A stretch of DNA of 64,000 bases, taken from contig JAWKIQ010000005.1 in assembly GCA_041394185.1 (NCBI GenBank), positions 62,001 to 126,000 of the forward strand. Direction: 5' to 3'. The stretch's first letter is position 1; every line of letters begins with the position of its first letter. Shown here one piece after another: positions 48,212 to 57,990 of this stretch. The notes beneath the pieces were generated by a model that made no database searches, was not told the origin of the DNA, and saw only the letters and a list, made by a program, of their open reading frames with translations. Position numbers and translations under genes: made by a program. Source of the stretch: Acidimicrobiales bacterium (GTDB lineage: Bacteria; Actinomycetota; Acidimicrobiia; Acidimicrobiales; Poriferisodalaceae).

Positions 48212-51200
48212 GTCGCGAACGACACGGGTGTGCGAATCGAGAACGCCAGCGCCCTCAGCACCATCCTCCAGAACACGATCTCGGGTAACACCGCCGAGGG
48301 ACTGGTCGTTGCCGACGCGGGCAGTGACTTCAACCTCGTCTACGAGAACCGCTTCGGCGTCGGTACCGACGGACTGACCGCGGTTCCCAACGGCGGGCAC
48401 GGCATCTCGGTCGAGGGTGCAGCAGCGACGACGATCATCGGCACCGAATCGCCCGCCGAAGCGAACATCATCGCCAACAACGGCGGCGACGGGGTGTCGT
48501 TCGCAGCCGGAGCGGCACGCGAAACCGCCGTGCTGATCAACTCGATCCATTCCAACGGCGGTCTCGGGATCGACCGCAACGACGACGGCGTGACCAGGCC
48601 AGACCACCCAGACACCGACACCGCACCCAACCAGGCGTTCATCCAGTCGATCCACGACAACGGCGACGCGACCGTGACGGCCGTGCTGGCGCTCGATGTC
48701 GCCGACGGCGACCAGCGCATCGACATCTACACCAACCCCAGCGGTGCCGACCCGACGGGCTTCGGCGAGGGTGAGGTCTGGCACTCGACGCAGACCATCA
48801 CCGACGCCGGTGCGGGGGTGCAATATCACCCCATTACGTTCGCCGGATCGGCGGGCGACCTCGTGTCGATGACATTCGCGGAAGACCCAGGAGTCGGCTA
48901 CGGAGCGACATCGGAGTTCACCGCCGTCGTCGAGGTCGGCCATCACCTGGTGGTCAACTCGACCGGCACCGCAACAGATTCGGTTCCGGGCGATGGTGTG
49001 TGCGACACGGGTGGGCTCAACTCGGCCGGCGACCCCGAGTGCACCTACCGCGCCGCCGTCGCCGAGGCCAACGCAGACACCGACCTGGACACAATCGACT
49101 TCGCCATGCCGGTAACCGAAGCCGGCCACTCGGGTGGAGTGTGGTCGATAGGCGGTTCTCCCGGTTTCGCAGCGATTGTCAACCCGGTCGCCATCGACGC
49201 CACCACCCAGCCTGGCTACGCGGGCACCCCGGTCGTCGAGATCGACGCAACCACCGGCGACGGCATCAACCTGGGCGCCAACGCAGACCGATCCACCATC
49301 AGAGGCCTGTCGATCGGCGGTGCTTCGAACGCCCTCGACATCGCGTCAGGGTCCGATGGGCATCGCCTGGTAGCCAACCACATCGGCGTCGACGCGACCG
49401 GCACCAGCACGTTTGCCCTCATCGCAGCGACGTTCTACACGCGGGGCGCCTTCGCCGAGATCGGCGGGACCACGCCCGAGGACGCCAACGTGATCGGCAG
49501 CGGCGACAACGGCATCTTCCTCGATGGGCCGGCTACAGCCAACCTGGTCGCAGGCAACTACATAGGCACCAACACCGCGGGCGATCCCGGCCTGACCTCC
49601 AACTTCGACGCAGTCGTGCTGAGCGGTGGCGCTGCATCGAACACGATCGGCGGGCCCACCTCGGCTCATCGGAACATCATCGTCGGCGGCAGCGGCGACG
49701 GCGTGAACCTGCGCAGCGAAGGTGACGATGGCAACACGGTCCAGAACAACTGGATCGGCCTGGCTTCCGATGGAGTGACCGTGTTGACCTACGGGGGCGA
49801 CGGCGTGTTCATCAGTTCTGGCGGTGACAACACATTGGTCGCCGGCAACGTCGTGGTTGGCTTCGATGTCGCCGGCATCGAGATCGACGGGCCCAGCGAT
49901 GGCACCGTGGTGCGAGGCAACTTCATCGGAACCGATACCACCAAGACGATCGCCGCAGGAGGCCAACAGAACGGCATCCTCGTCGAGAACGGGCCGTCCA
50001 ACACCGTCATCGGAGGCACCGGCCCCGGCGACGGAAACGTCGTCACCGACAACGGCAAGGGCGGAGTCTGGGCTCACGGCATCGAGGTGAACCCGAGCGT
50101 CGGCTCGGGCACGGTCCTTCTCGGCAACGAGGTCTGGAACAACTTCGGTATCGGCATCGATGTCGGTCCGGATGGGGCCACAGCGAACGACAGCCCAGAC
50201 GCCGACGGTGTACCCAACCATCCCAGCATCACCAACGCCGTTCATCTGGGCGGCACCGTGACCATCGACTACGACATCGACTTGCCGGCCGGCGACTATC
50301 GCATCGAGTTCTTCTACAACACCGCGCCAGACTCGTCGGGCTATGGCGAGGCCGAGACCTACGTGGGGTTCGACGCGGTCGTCGCCCACCCGGGCGGTTC
50401 GGCTTCGTACTCGGCTGCGTTTCCGGGAGCCGGTGGCGAATGGATCGCCACCACCGCCACACCCGACCTCGGTGGCGGCAGCTTTGGCGAGACATCCGAG
50501 CTGTCGCTGGCCGTGCTGGCGCTGACCGACACAGACGGCGACGGCCTTTGGGACAGCGTCGAGATCGGCGACACCGACGGTGACCTGACGCCCGACTTCC
50601 AGGACACCGACGACGATGGCGATGGCACGCCGACCGCCGCCGAAAACGCCGACCCCAACGGCGACGGCTTCCCCTGGGACGCCCTCGACAGCGACTTCGA
50701 TGCACAACCCGACTACCTCGACCAGCCGTTCAGCACTCCCCTGCAGTCGTTCCAGGTACTCCAGAAGATCAGTGACACGTCTGGTGGGCTGGCCGAGCCG
50801 CTCGCCGACGACGACTGGTTCGGCGCGTCGGTTTCGCCGATTGGCGACCTCGACGGCGACGGAGTGGTCGACATCGCGATCGGTGTCGAGCGCCGGGACG
50901 ACGGCGCTGCTGACGCCGGCGGGTTGATCGTCGCGTTCTTGAACACCGACGGCACGGTCAAGGCCGAGCAGAAGATCAGCGCTACCTCCGGAGGGTTCAC
51001 CGGTCCGCTCGACGCCGACGACCGGTTTGGCACTGCGCTGGCGGCAATCGGCGACGTCGACGGTGACGGCGTGACCGATCTGGCTGTCGGATCGTTCCGC
51101 GACGACGATGGAGCGACCGACGCCGGGGCCGTCTACGTGCTGTTCCTCAACACCGACGGCACCGTCAAAGCAGAACAGAAGATCTCGGCTACCGCCGGCG

Positions 51201-52888
51201 GCCTTACAGGACCGCTCGATGCCAACGACCACTTCGGATTGGGTGTCGGAGCGCTCGGTGACCTCGACGGCGATGGGGTGCCCGACATCGTCGTGGGGGC
51301 TACCGACGACGACGATGGCACACCAGACGCCGGTGCCGTCTACGTGCTGTTCCTCAACCCCGACGGCACCGCCAAAGCAGAACAGAAGATCTCCAACACC
51401 GCCGGTGGGCTGGTCGGGCCAATCAGCGGGCTCGGATACTTCGGTATCGACGCCGTGGGCCTCGGCGACGTCGATGGCGACGGGGTTGGCGACGTCGCTG
51501 TCGGCGCATATCGCGATGACGACGGAGCCGCCGATGCCGGCGCTGTCTACGTCCTGCTCATGAACACCGACGGCACCGTCAAGGCAGAACAGAAGATCTC
51601 CAACACTTCCGGAGGGCTGGGAGCGATCCTGGCCGCAGGAGACAACTTCGGCGTAGAGGTGGCGGCCATAGGCGACGTCGACGGCGACGCAGTCCCCGAT
51701 CTGGCGGTGGCCGCGTACAGGACCGACGAAACCGGCGCGGACTCGGGCGAGGTCTACATCCTCAACCTCAACGGCGACGGCACGGTCAAGGCGGCGAATG
51801 GCGTTCTCAGCAGCACACCGTCGCTGTTCGCATCCATCGATGCGAGCGACAACTTCGGACGGGCATTGGCCCCACTGGGCGACATCACCGGTGACGGGCT
51901 GCTCGACTTCGCCATCACCGCCGACCGTGATGACGACGGAGGCACAGATCGTGGTGCGGTCTGGTTGCTGTCGACCAGCAACTCATACGGCCCGAGCGTG
52001 GCCGACATCCCGCTGGCCGAGTGCCAGGCACTGGAAGACCTCTTCAACGACACCAACGGCGCCAACTGGTCGACCGCCACGGGATGGCTCGCCGACGCGT
52101 CGGCGGACAACTGGCATGGAGTGACCGTCTCGGGCGGCACCGTCACCGAACTGTCGCTGCCCAGCAACTCGCTGACAGGCACCCTGCCCGCGACCCTGTC
52201 GAACCTGACCAATCTTCAGGTGCTCGACCTGTCTGCCAACTCGCTCACGGGCTCGTTCCCAGCCTGGACCGCCAGCGCAGCGCCGCTGACGACATTGCGC
52301 CTGAACGACAACGAGTTCACCGGCACCGTTCCGGCCGGCTTCGGCTCGCTCGCGGGTCTGGTCCGTTTCGACCTAGAGACCAACCGCCTCAGCGGCTCGC
52401 TACCGGTCGACATGGGGTCTTCGACCTCGCTGCAGATCCTGGACCTGGCCAACAACGGGTTCACCGGTTCGATCCCCACGACCTGGGGTTCGATACCGAC
52501 CCTCACCCGCCTGGGCCTGCAGAACAACGCTCTGACAGGATCGATACCCACCGAGTTGGGCAACCTGCCGGCGATCGACAAGCTGTTGCTGGCCAACAAC
52601 GGCCTCACCGGCCCGATCCCCACCAACCTCGGCTCGGCCACAACGCTCACCTGGCTCGACCTTCACTCGAATCAGCTGAGCGGGGCGCTGCCGACCGAGC
52701 TGGGCTTGCTGATCAACCTGCAGGGCCTGGCCTTGCACGACAACACCTTCACCGGTGCGGTCCCGGTGTCGTTGTCGAATCTGACGCTCGCCACCTGGCT
52801 CACGTTGCACGACAACGCCGGCCTCGGCGCCGTTCCCCAAGCCGTCATCGATCTGCCGTCGCTGATCGTGTTCACCCAACCCACCTAG
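48212..52888 (+). CDS. Giant secreted modular protein, segment 3 (beta-helix, TSP3-like, six FG-GAP, plant-type LRR)
   Basis: It begins VANDTGVRIENASAL, continuing the beta-helix, then a third CSLREA-like unit (CDTGGLNSAGDPECTYRAA). A TSP3-like linker (DTDGDLTPDFQDTDDDGDG) and six FG-GAP repeats follow. The C-terminal ~290 residues are ten 24-residue LRRs of the plant type (LTGSIPTELGNL), preceded by a cap with NGANWSTATGW and WHGVTV as in plant LRRNT_2 domains. No C-terminal anchor or sorting signal is seen before the stop at 52886-52888. Confidence 0.82.
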   Translation, partial: VANDTGVRIENASALSTILQNTISGNTAEGLVVADAGSDFNLVYENRFGVGTDGLTAVPNGGHGISVEGAAATTIIGTESPAEANIIANNGGDGVSFAAGAARETAVLINSIHSNGGLGIDRNDDGVTRPDHPDTDTAPNQAFIQSIHDNGDATVTAVLALDVADGDQRIDIYTNPSGADPTGFGEGEVWHSTQTITDAGAGVQYHPITFAGSAGDLVSMTFAEDPGVGYGATSEFTAVVEVGHHLVVNSTGTATDSVPGDGVCDTGGLNSAGDPECTYRAAVAEANADTDLDTIDFAMPVTEAGHSGGVWSIGGSPGFAAIVNPVAIDATTQPGYAGTPVVEIDATTGDGINLGANADRSTIRGLSIGGASNALDIASGSDGHRLVANHIGVDATGTSTFALIAATFYTRGAFAEIGGTTPEDANVIGSGDNGIFLDGPATANLVAGNYIGTNTAGDPGLTSNFDAVVLSGGAASNTIGGPTSAHRNIIVGGSGDGVNLRSEGDDGNTVQNNWIGLASDGVTVLTYGGDGVFISSGGDNTLVAGNVVVGFDVAGIEIDGPSDGTVVRGNFIGTDTTKTIAAGGQQNGILVENGPSNTVIGGTGPGDGNVVTDNGKGGVWAHGIEVNPSVGSGTVLLGNEVWNNFGIGIDVGPDGATANDSPDADGVPNHPSITNAVHLGGTVTIDYDIDLPAGDYRIEFFYNTAPDSSGYGEAETYVGFDAVVAHPGGSASYSAAFPGAGGEWIATTATPDLGGGSFGETSELSLAVLALTDTDGDGLWDSVEIGDTDGDLTPDFQDTDDDGDGTPTAAENADPNGDGFPWDALDSDFDAQPDYLDQPFSTPLQSFQVLQKISDTSGGLAEPLADDDWFGASVSPIGDLDGDGVVDIAIGVERRDDGAADAGGLIVAFLNTDGTVKAEQKISATSGGFTGPLDADDRFGTALAAIGDVDGDGVTDLAVGSFRDDDGATDAGAVYVLFLNTDGTVKAEQKISATAGGLTGPLDANDHFGLGVGALGDLDGDGVPDIVVGATDDDDGTPDAGAVYVLFLNPDGTAKAEQKISNTAGGLVGPISGLGYFGIDAVGLGDVDGDGVGDVAVGAYRDDDGAADAGAVYVLLMNTDGTVKAEQKISNTSGGLGAILAAGDNFGVEVAAIGDVDGDAVPDLAVAAYRTDETGADSGEVYILNLNGDGTVKAANGVLSSTPSLFASIDASDNFGRALAPLGDITGDGLLDFAITADRDDDGGTDRGAVWLLSTSNSYGPSVADIPLAECQALEDLFNDTNGANWSTATGWLADASADNWHGVTVSGGTVTELSLPSNSLTGTLPATLSNLTNLQVLDLSANSLTGSFPAWTASAAPLTTLRLNDNEFTGTVPAGFGSLAGLVRFDLETNRLSGSLPVDMGSSTSLQILDLANNGFTGSIPTTWGSIPTLTRLGLQNNALTGSIPTELGNLPAIDKLLLANNGLTGPIPTNLGSATTLTWLDLHSNQLSGALPTELGLLINLQGLALHDNTFTGAVPVSLSNLTLATWLTLHDNAGLGAVPQAVIDLPSLIVFTQPT

Positions 52889-53818
52889 ACACCCCAGGGG
52901 CGTAGCTTGTCAAGCGGCGAGGGGTGGGTCGATGGGTTGGCGGTGGGCCCAGGCGGTGTGTTCGTTGTAGTGGGTGCGGGTTCGTAGGCAGCCGTGGAGG
53001 TAGGCGACGAGTCGGTTGCCGAGGGCTCGTAGGGCTTGGTGGTGGAGGTCGCCGGCGGTTCGTCGTTGGTCATAGAAGGTGCGGCAGGCTGGGCTGGCGG
53101 TGATGCTGCAGAAGGCCCATTGGTCGATGGCGTCATAGAGCCGTCGGTTGCGGACGTGACGGGCGAGCACGGCCCGTTTCTTGCCGGAGGCGATGGTCAG
53201 TGGTGAGGTGCCGGCGTAGTTCCGGCGTGCTTTAGCATCGGCGTAGCGTTCGGGGTCGTCCCCGAATTCTGCGAGTACCCGGGCGCCGAGGATGACACCG
53301 AGTCCTGGCAGGGAGAGGTAGATGTCGGCGTCCGGGTGCTGGTCAAAAGATGAGGCCAGTTCGGTCTCGAGCTCGGCGATGGCGTTGTTGATGCCGGCGA
53401 TCACTTCGACCAGTGCTCGGGTGGTGGCGGCGAACGCGGCGACAATGGCGTCGCGTGCATCAAGCTGGGGTGTTCGCAGTGCGACCTGGATCTGGGCGGC
53501 TCGGGTATCGAGGTTGCGGCGGCGGCCGCCCCGCTTGAGCGCGGAGCGGATCTGGGCCACGCTGAGCCGGGCGGCATCGGCAGGGTTGGGGGCCTTGGCC
53601 AGGACCGAGAGTGCGTCGGGGTGGGCGAGATCGTCGAACGCGTCGAGCGCAGCCGGGAAGTACTCGCGTAGGTCGTTGCGTAGCCGGTTGGTGTGCCGGG
53701 TTCGGTCCCAGATCAGATTCTGATGGGCTCGGGCCAGCACCTTGATCCCGGCCGCTTCGGCGCTGTCGCCGGCGATCTGGCGATGGTTGTGGCGGTCAGT
53801 GCGGACCAGATCGGCCAA

Positions 53819-53826
53819 CACTTTCG
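53819..53826. repeat. ISL3 target-site duplication, left copy
   Basis: CACTTTCG (CGAAAGTG on the minus strand) directly flanks the left end of the ISL3 element and equals the copy at 55190-55197. Eight-base duplications are typical of ISL3. Confidence 0.9.
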
Positions 53827-55189
53827 GAGACTGCGCGGTTTCATGGGGTGAGGGCTGCTGGTTTCGGTGGGGGTGATGGTAGTGGTGGGCATGCGAGGAT
53901 GCCTCTGGCTTCGTAGTTGGCGCGGTTGACGAACCCGTAGGCGGTTCGTCGGAGTGTTTGGAGTTTGTTGTTGGTGCCTTCGAGTCGTCCGTTGGAGATC
54001 CGTCCGCATGTGTGGAACGCGAGGATCTGGTCGGACCAGGCCAGGATCGTGTCGACCACGTTGTCGAACTCGGGGATTTGGCGGGTGTCGTAGAGGTCGG
54101 CGAACCGGTTGATCGCTGCTTCGGCCGCTGCCATGTCGTCGGCCTGGTAGATGCCGTAGAGCTCTTGAAGGGCCCGCCAGCCGAGAGCGAGGCGGGGGTG
54201 GGTGTCGAACAGGGCGGCCAGTTTCGGGTCGAGTTCGACATCGAGGTCGGCCTTGCGTAGGAGAGCGAACCGGGCTCGGAACACGTCAGGTTCGAACGCC
54301 GGGCGGGCGACGCCGACCGGTTCGCGGCGTTGCACGTCTCGACGTAGGAGGGTGAGCCCGGTGGAGAACCATCTGATGACGTGGAAGCGGTCCAGGACGT
54401 GGGTGGCGTGCCCGAGCCGAGCGTCGATCGCAGTCTTGTAGGACTTGGAGCCGTCGGAGACGACGATGCGCACGCCACGACACCACCGGTGTCCCTGGCC
54501 GGCGAGGAACCCGTTGAGCGCAGCCGCGTCGCGGTGAGCGATCATGGCGAGCACTTCGCCGGTTTCGCCGTTCTGCAGGACGGTGACGTAGCGGTGGCGG
54601 CGACGCATCGATGTCTCGTCCACCAGCAGCACCCGGCAGCGCTGCGAGCGTCGGTGAGCGCCAACGAGGGTGGCCCAGTCGTTGACGAGTCCCATGATCA
54701 GCCACCACGACAACCGGTGCCGGCGGGCAACAGAGCGGATCGTCATCACCCGGGCATCCGCGACGAGCTGGCGGGCCAGACGCCGCGTGAGCTTGCCTTC
54801 GAACTCGGGGTGGGTCTCGAGATGACGCTCACCACAGTTGCCGCAAGCGAACCGGCGTCTTTGCCACACCAGCGTCACCAGCCGACCCGACACGGGCAGA
54901 TCACGAACCCGTTTGGGACGGCGGTCATGCACGCGGCGACACTTGAACCCGCACCAAGGACAACGAGACCACGACCTCGTCGAGGACACGGCAACCTCGA
55001 GACGATCGATCTCATCGATCAACACCGTCAACACACGGACAAGACGCAGATGCAAACGCACCCGCATAACATCGAGAGCCATCGAGGCCTCCTTGGGATG
55101 GTGACTTCAGCAATCACCGATTCCAGCGGGGGCCTCGACCCATTTCAACAACCCGCGGCCGACCTCATCCCACGTCCACGCGCAGAGCC
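53827..55189 (-). mobile_element. Complete ISL3-family insertion sequence (1,363 bp)
   Basis: Both ends are defined by an 8-bp target duplication (53819-53826 and 55190-55197) and by imperfect inverted ends of about 27 bp sharing CTGCGCG and TGGG-x-TGAGG. The length and single intact transposase fit a full ISL3 copy that may still be mobile. Confidence 0.92.
53841..55082 (-). CDS. ISL3-family transposase
   Basis: A 413-residue intact transposase. It has an N-terminal zinc-ribbon (CPWCGFKC, then RRRFACGNCG), an HTH region (TIRSVARRHRLSWWLIMGL) and a DDE domain with LLVDETSM, VSDGSKSY and RLEGTNNKLQ. The last motif continues into LRRTAYGFVNRANYEARG, characteristic of ISL3. The start at 55082 lies ~107 bp inside the right end. 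Confidence 0.95.
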   Translation of the reverse strand: MALDVMRVRLHLRLVRVLTVLIDEIDRLEVAVSSTRSWSRCPWCGFKCRRVHDRRPKRVRDLPVSGRLVTLVWQRRRFACGNCGERHLETHPEFEGKLTRRLARQLVADARVMTIRSVARRHRLSWWLIMGLVNDWATLVGAHRRSQRCRVLLVDETSMRRRHRYVTVLQNGETGEVLAMIAHRDAAALNGFLAGQGHRWCRGVRIVVSDGSKSYKTAIDARLGHATHVLDRFHVIRWFSTGLTLLRRDVQRREPVGVARPAFEPDVFRARFALLRKADLDVELDPKLAALFDTHPRLALGWRALQELYGIYQADDMAAAEAAINRFADLYDTRQIPEFDNVVDTILAWSDQILAFHTCGRISNGRLEGTNNKLQTLRRTAYGFVNRANYEARGILACPPLPSPPPKPAALTP

Positions 55190-55197
55190 CACTTTCG
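55190..55197. repeat. ISL3 target-site duplication, right copy
   Basis: CACTTTCG, matching 53819-53826. The site is within the IS110 transposase codons for AKV (GCGAAAGTG on the coding strand). Confidence 0.9.
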
Positions 55198-55510
55198 CGT
55201 CGCCGGCATCGGACTTGGCGCCGGCCACGCTGTGGCGGTCCCGATAGCGAGACACCGACATCGGATTGATCGCGTACACCTCATAGCCCGCTCCGACCAG
55301 AGCTTGGACCCACAGACCACGTTCGGTCTCGATCCCAACCACCACCTGGGACGGATCGTCGACGTGATCGGCGACCATCGCGTGGAACCCGGCGATCCCC
55401 TCGAGGCCCTCGGGTAGTCGTCTCGCCGCAAGCCGTTCGCCCGCTTCGTTCATCACATGGACGTCATGATGAGCCTCGGCCCAATCATCGCCCACGAACA
55501 CCAAGGCCAT

Positions 55511-55740
55511 CGGTTGCTCCTTCAGATCTGATCGGTGGGTTGAGCAGCGGGCGCACCCTGCGGCGACCTAATGGATCAGTGCTCGACGGCACGACACCCC
55601 ATGAGCGCTTGAATGGGCAGCCCGAACCAGCCAACCGGGGCACGATCTAGGCCTAGGAATCCAAAAGGCTCCAGGGTGCAACAGTGCTCACCGGCCAGCA
55701 GCTCGGTGCCAGGATCTCACGAACCCAGCACCCCCATTAG
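55511..55740 (-). other. IS110 5' noncoding region, candidate bridge RNA
   Basis: About 230 bp upstream of the IS110 transposase ATG contain no open gene but include short inverted repeats and the transposase RBS. In IS110 elements such as IS621 the equivalent noncoding end is transcribed into a bridge RNA that pairs with donor and target DNA. The RNA itself cannot be confirmed by eye. Confidence 0.35.
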
Positions 55741-55754
55741 GGTGGGTGCGGGGA

Positions 55755-57236
55755 TCAGCCGATGGTGCACTCTCGCTGAAGCGACTTGTACTCGACCAGA
55801 TCGCCGTCGTAGATGTAGACGGCCTCGAGGGTGTAGGTGTCCGTCGGCGAATAGTCGACCCAGGCGAAGGTCTCGGCATTGACCCTGGTGCGCCACTTGC
55901 CGTCTTCACGAACCTGGTAATACGACGGCCGCGCTTCGAATGGGGCGATCAGAAACTCTGCCGGTTCCCACTCGACCGAGACGCCGCCACCGGCGAGGGG
56001 CGAGACGGTGCACGACGCCGGAGGTGGCTCTTCTTCGAAGAAGGCACTGCCGCAATCGATCCACGGCGACACGACACCGTCACCCCATCCGCGAACCTCG
56101 ACTTGGACGGTTCCGTTGCGCGGGCCACCCAGAAGCGGCTGGCCGAATGGGTTCTCGGGGTTGTGCCAGAAGAGATCGAACGCCAACAGCTCGCCGTCGT
56201 AGCGGATCTCGTAGAAGCTGAATTGCTCGCCGAGCACGTAGTCGACATAGGGGAATCCGCCACCGAAGCCCGGGTAGTCGATAGGACACCCGAACCTGGC
56301 GGGCACGACCTCTGGGAACTCGGGCGTAGCCGGATGGCACGGTGTGTACGCGGATCGCTGGCCGTCCTCGGCGATGGATCGAACGCCGTACTCAACGGTG
56401 CCTGCCGGCGCCGACTCGTCGAGCCAGTTCCCGCCGGTCACCTCAACACGGGTCAGCCACGCGCCGTTGCGCTCGATCGCGTAGGTGCCGCGACCGCCTT
56501 GCCATGCCAGTCGCACAGTGCCGTCCGCGGAGCGAGCGGCGATGCACTCGATGGGCCCGTCGGGCGCCGGGTCGACCGGCGGATCGTCGGGAGCGATCGT
56601 GCAATCGACATACGCTGTCTTGCCAACCGCGGTGACGGCTCGGACCGAATACTGGGTGTCCGACGAAGCCGGAATGTCGGCGTCGGAGTATGCGGCCGCC
56701 GCTACCCGATCCAGCCAGACCCCATCACGTTTGATCGCATAGACCCATGCACCGTCGACCTCTGACCACGTGACCTTCGCCGAGCGTGAGCCGTCGGCGG
56801 CAACCGAAACAACCGCCTCGCACGCGGCGGGCGGCAGCGGGCCTTCATTGCGCTCATCGAGATCCAGAGGCGCACAGTCGGTGTAGCCCGACTTGCCTTC
56901 GGCCGTGATTGCCCGCACCGAATACTGCAGCGCCCCAGACTCGGGGGCACCTCGGTGAGGGAAGGAGAACACGACCTCACCAGCTGGGTTCTGGCTGGTT
57001 CGTGTCAGCCAAACACCGTCGAGCTTGATCGCATGGGCATAGGCGCCATCGACCTGGCTCCAGTGCACCCATATGACCCTGTTGCCGTTGTATTCGCCGA
57101 CCTCGGCCCAACACCGATCGGGAGCCGCCGGCTCACTCGAGGCTCCGGCCTCAGTTGCTCCGACCGCTGCCAACAACGTCGAGAGCACCACAACCGCCAG
57201 AACGGCAACCGTCGCCCTTCTCGGTACGAACCTCAT
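55755..57236 (-). CDS. Secreted protein with fibronectin type III-like repeats
   Basis: A 493-residue exported protein with a signal peptide (RRATVAVLAVVVLSTLLAAVG). About five repeats of ~85 residues each start near a Cys and contain a W-x-x-VDGAYAHAIKLDGVWLTR-like strand and an QYSVRAITAEGKSGYTDC-like strand, the pattern of FN3-type modules (IKRDGVWLDRV and IERNGAWLTRV in later repeats). It has no catalytic motif and may bind polysaccharide or proteins at the cell surface. Confidence 0.75.
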   Translation of the reverse strand: MRFVPRRATVAVLAVVVLSTLLAAVGATEAGASSEPAAPDRCWAEVGEYNGNRVIWVHWSQVDGAYAHAIKLDGVWLTRTSQNPAGEVVFSFPHRGAPESGALQYSVRAITAEGKSGYTDCAPLDLDERNEGPLPPAACEAVVSVAADGSRSAKVTWSEVDGAWVYAIKRDGVWLDRVAAAAYSDADIPASSDTQYSVRAVTAVGKTAYVDCTIAPDDPPVDPAPDGPIECIAARSADGTVRLAWQGGRGTYAIERNGAWLTRVEVTGGNWLDESAPAGTVEYGVRSIAEDGQRSAYTPCHPATPEFPEVVPARFGCPIDYPGFGGGFPYVDYVLGEQFSFYEIRYDGELLAFDLFWHNPENPFGQPLLGGPRNGTVQVEVRGWGDGVVSPWIDCGSAFFEEEPPPASCTVSPLAGGGVSVEWEPAEFLIAPFEARPSYYQVREDGKWRTRVNAETFAWVDYSPTDTYTLEAVYIYDGDLVEYKSLQRECTIG

Positions 57237-57324
57237 CCAATTTCCTCTTCGCTACTGGAAACGCGACGTGACGCTGCGAAACCTATAGTCGACCACCCTG
57301 CGTGGCAAGCCCTGGCGCGATAAG

Positions 57325-57990
57325 TCAGTTGCGTGGGCCGATGGATTCTGTGGTCGTGACCAACCATGTGGCCGCACCACGAAGCCGACCCGCCGGACCC
57401 TCTCCCGCCAACGCACTGTGCAATGCTTTGCGCTTGGTCGGGCCGTGAGCCAGAACAATCCTGACGGCGCAAAGGTCGAGGCTGGTGAAGGTGAGGGTCA
57501 GCCTGGTGTGGCCGCGGTAGGGCAGGGTTCTGGCGACCACGTCTCGGCTATCGAGCGCAGGGTCGCCCGGAACCAGCGAGGCGGTGTGCCCGTCATCGCC
57601 GACACCCAGCAGGGCCACGTCGATGCCGCCGCGCTCGCGCACTATTCGACCGTAGGCGGCGCTGGCCGCCTCAACACTGCCGGCAAGAGGAACGATCTGG
57701 GCCGAAGCCCGCCTCCCCAATGCGTCGATAAGGCCCCCGAGGTTGCTGTCGGGGTGGTCGGGCGGAACCTCACGCTCGTCGACTTGGAGAATCGTCACCC
57801 GAGCCCAGTCGATGTCGGCCGCTACGGCCAGCCGCTGATATGCAGGCCAGGGCGTCGAACCGCCCGACAACGCCATGACGGCCTCGCCGCGGCCTGCCAG
57901 TGCCGCCCTGATGCGCGCGGCCAGAAGGTCGGCGGCCAGCCCCGATGCGTCATTCGCATCTGCGGCGGCCAGAACCGTGGCTCCTTTCAC
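57325..57990 (-). CDS. pgl: 6-phosphogluconolactonase
   Basis: The GTG at 57990 overlaps the zwf stop by 4 bp, giving 221 residues. DevB-type signatures are present: ALSGGSTPWPAYQRL, QVDEREVPPDHPDSN and LLGVGDDGHTASLVPG. It hydrolyses 6-phosphogluconolactone, the second step of the oxidative pentose phosphate pathway. It is the last gene of gnd-zwf-pgl. Confidence 0.93.
   Translation of the reverse strand: MKGATVLAAADANDASGLAADLLAARIRAALAGRGEAVMALSGGSTPWPAYQRLAVAADIDWARVTILQVDEREVPPDHPDSNLGGLIDALGRRASAQIVPLAGSVEAASAAYGRIVRERGGIDVALLGVGDDGHTASLVPGDPALDSRDVVARTLPYRGHTRLTLTFTSLDLCAVRIVLAHGPTKRKALHSALAGEGPAGRLRGAATWLVTTTESIGPRN

Larger units (their letters stand above)
52910..55510 (-). pseudogene. 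IS110-family transposase, split by ISL3 insertion
   Basis: The N-terminal part (55510-55190, 107 residues) has the DEDD RuvC-like catalytic residues Asp8, Glu61, Asp101 and Asp104 (KSDAGDAK). It starts with a good RBS (GAAGGAG). The C-terminal part (53818-52910, 302 residues) resumes at LADLVRTDRHNH and contains the second-domain motif LPGLGVILGA with NYAGTSPLT, whose Ser is the nucleophile in this family. Joined, they give 409 residues, the normal length. The insertion makes the gene inactive. Confidence 0.9.
52895..55740 (-). mobile_element. IS110-family element, interrupted by an ISL3 element
   Basis: It carries the split IS110 transposase gene (52910-55510) and about 230 bp of noncoding DNA upstream. 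Removing the ISL3 insertion and one 8-bp duplication restores the transposase frame. IS110 elements lack terminal inverted repeats, so both ends are approximate. It lies directly beside the stop of the giant protein gene. Confidence 0.7.

Noticed and set aside
44480..48212. Programmed ribosomal frameshifting in the giant protein gene
   Set aside because: There is no slippery heptamer with a downstream pseudoknot visible. The breaks need restoring 2 and 1 bases, like the other breaks in the window, so base loss is simpler.
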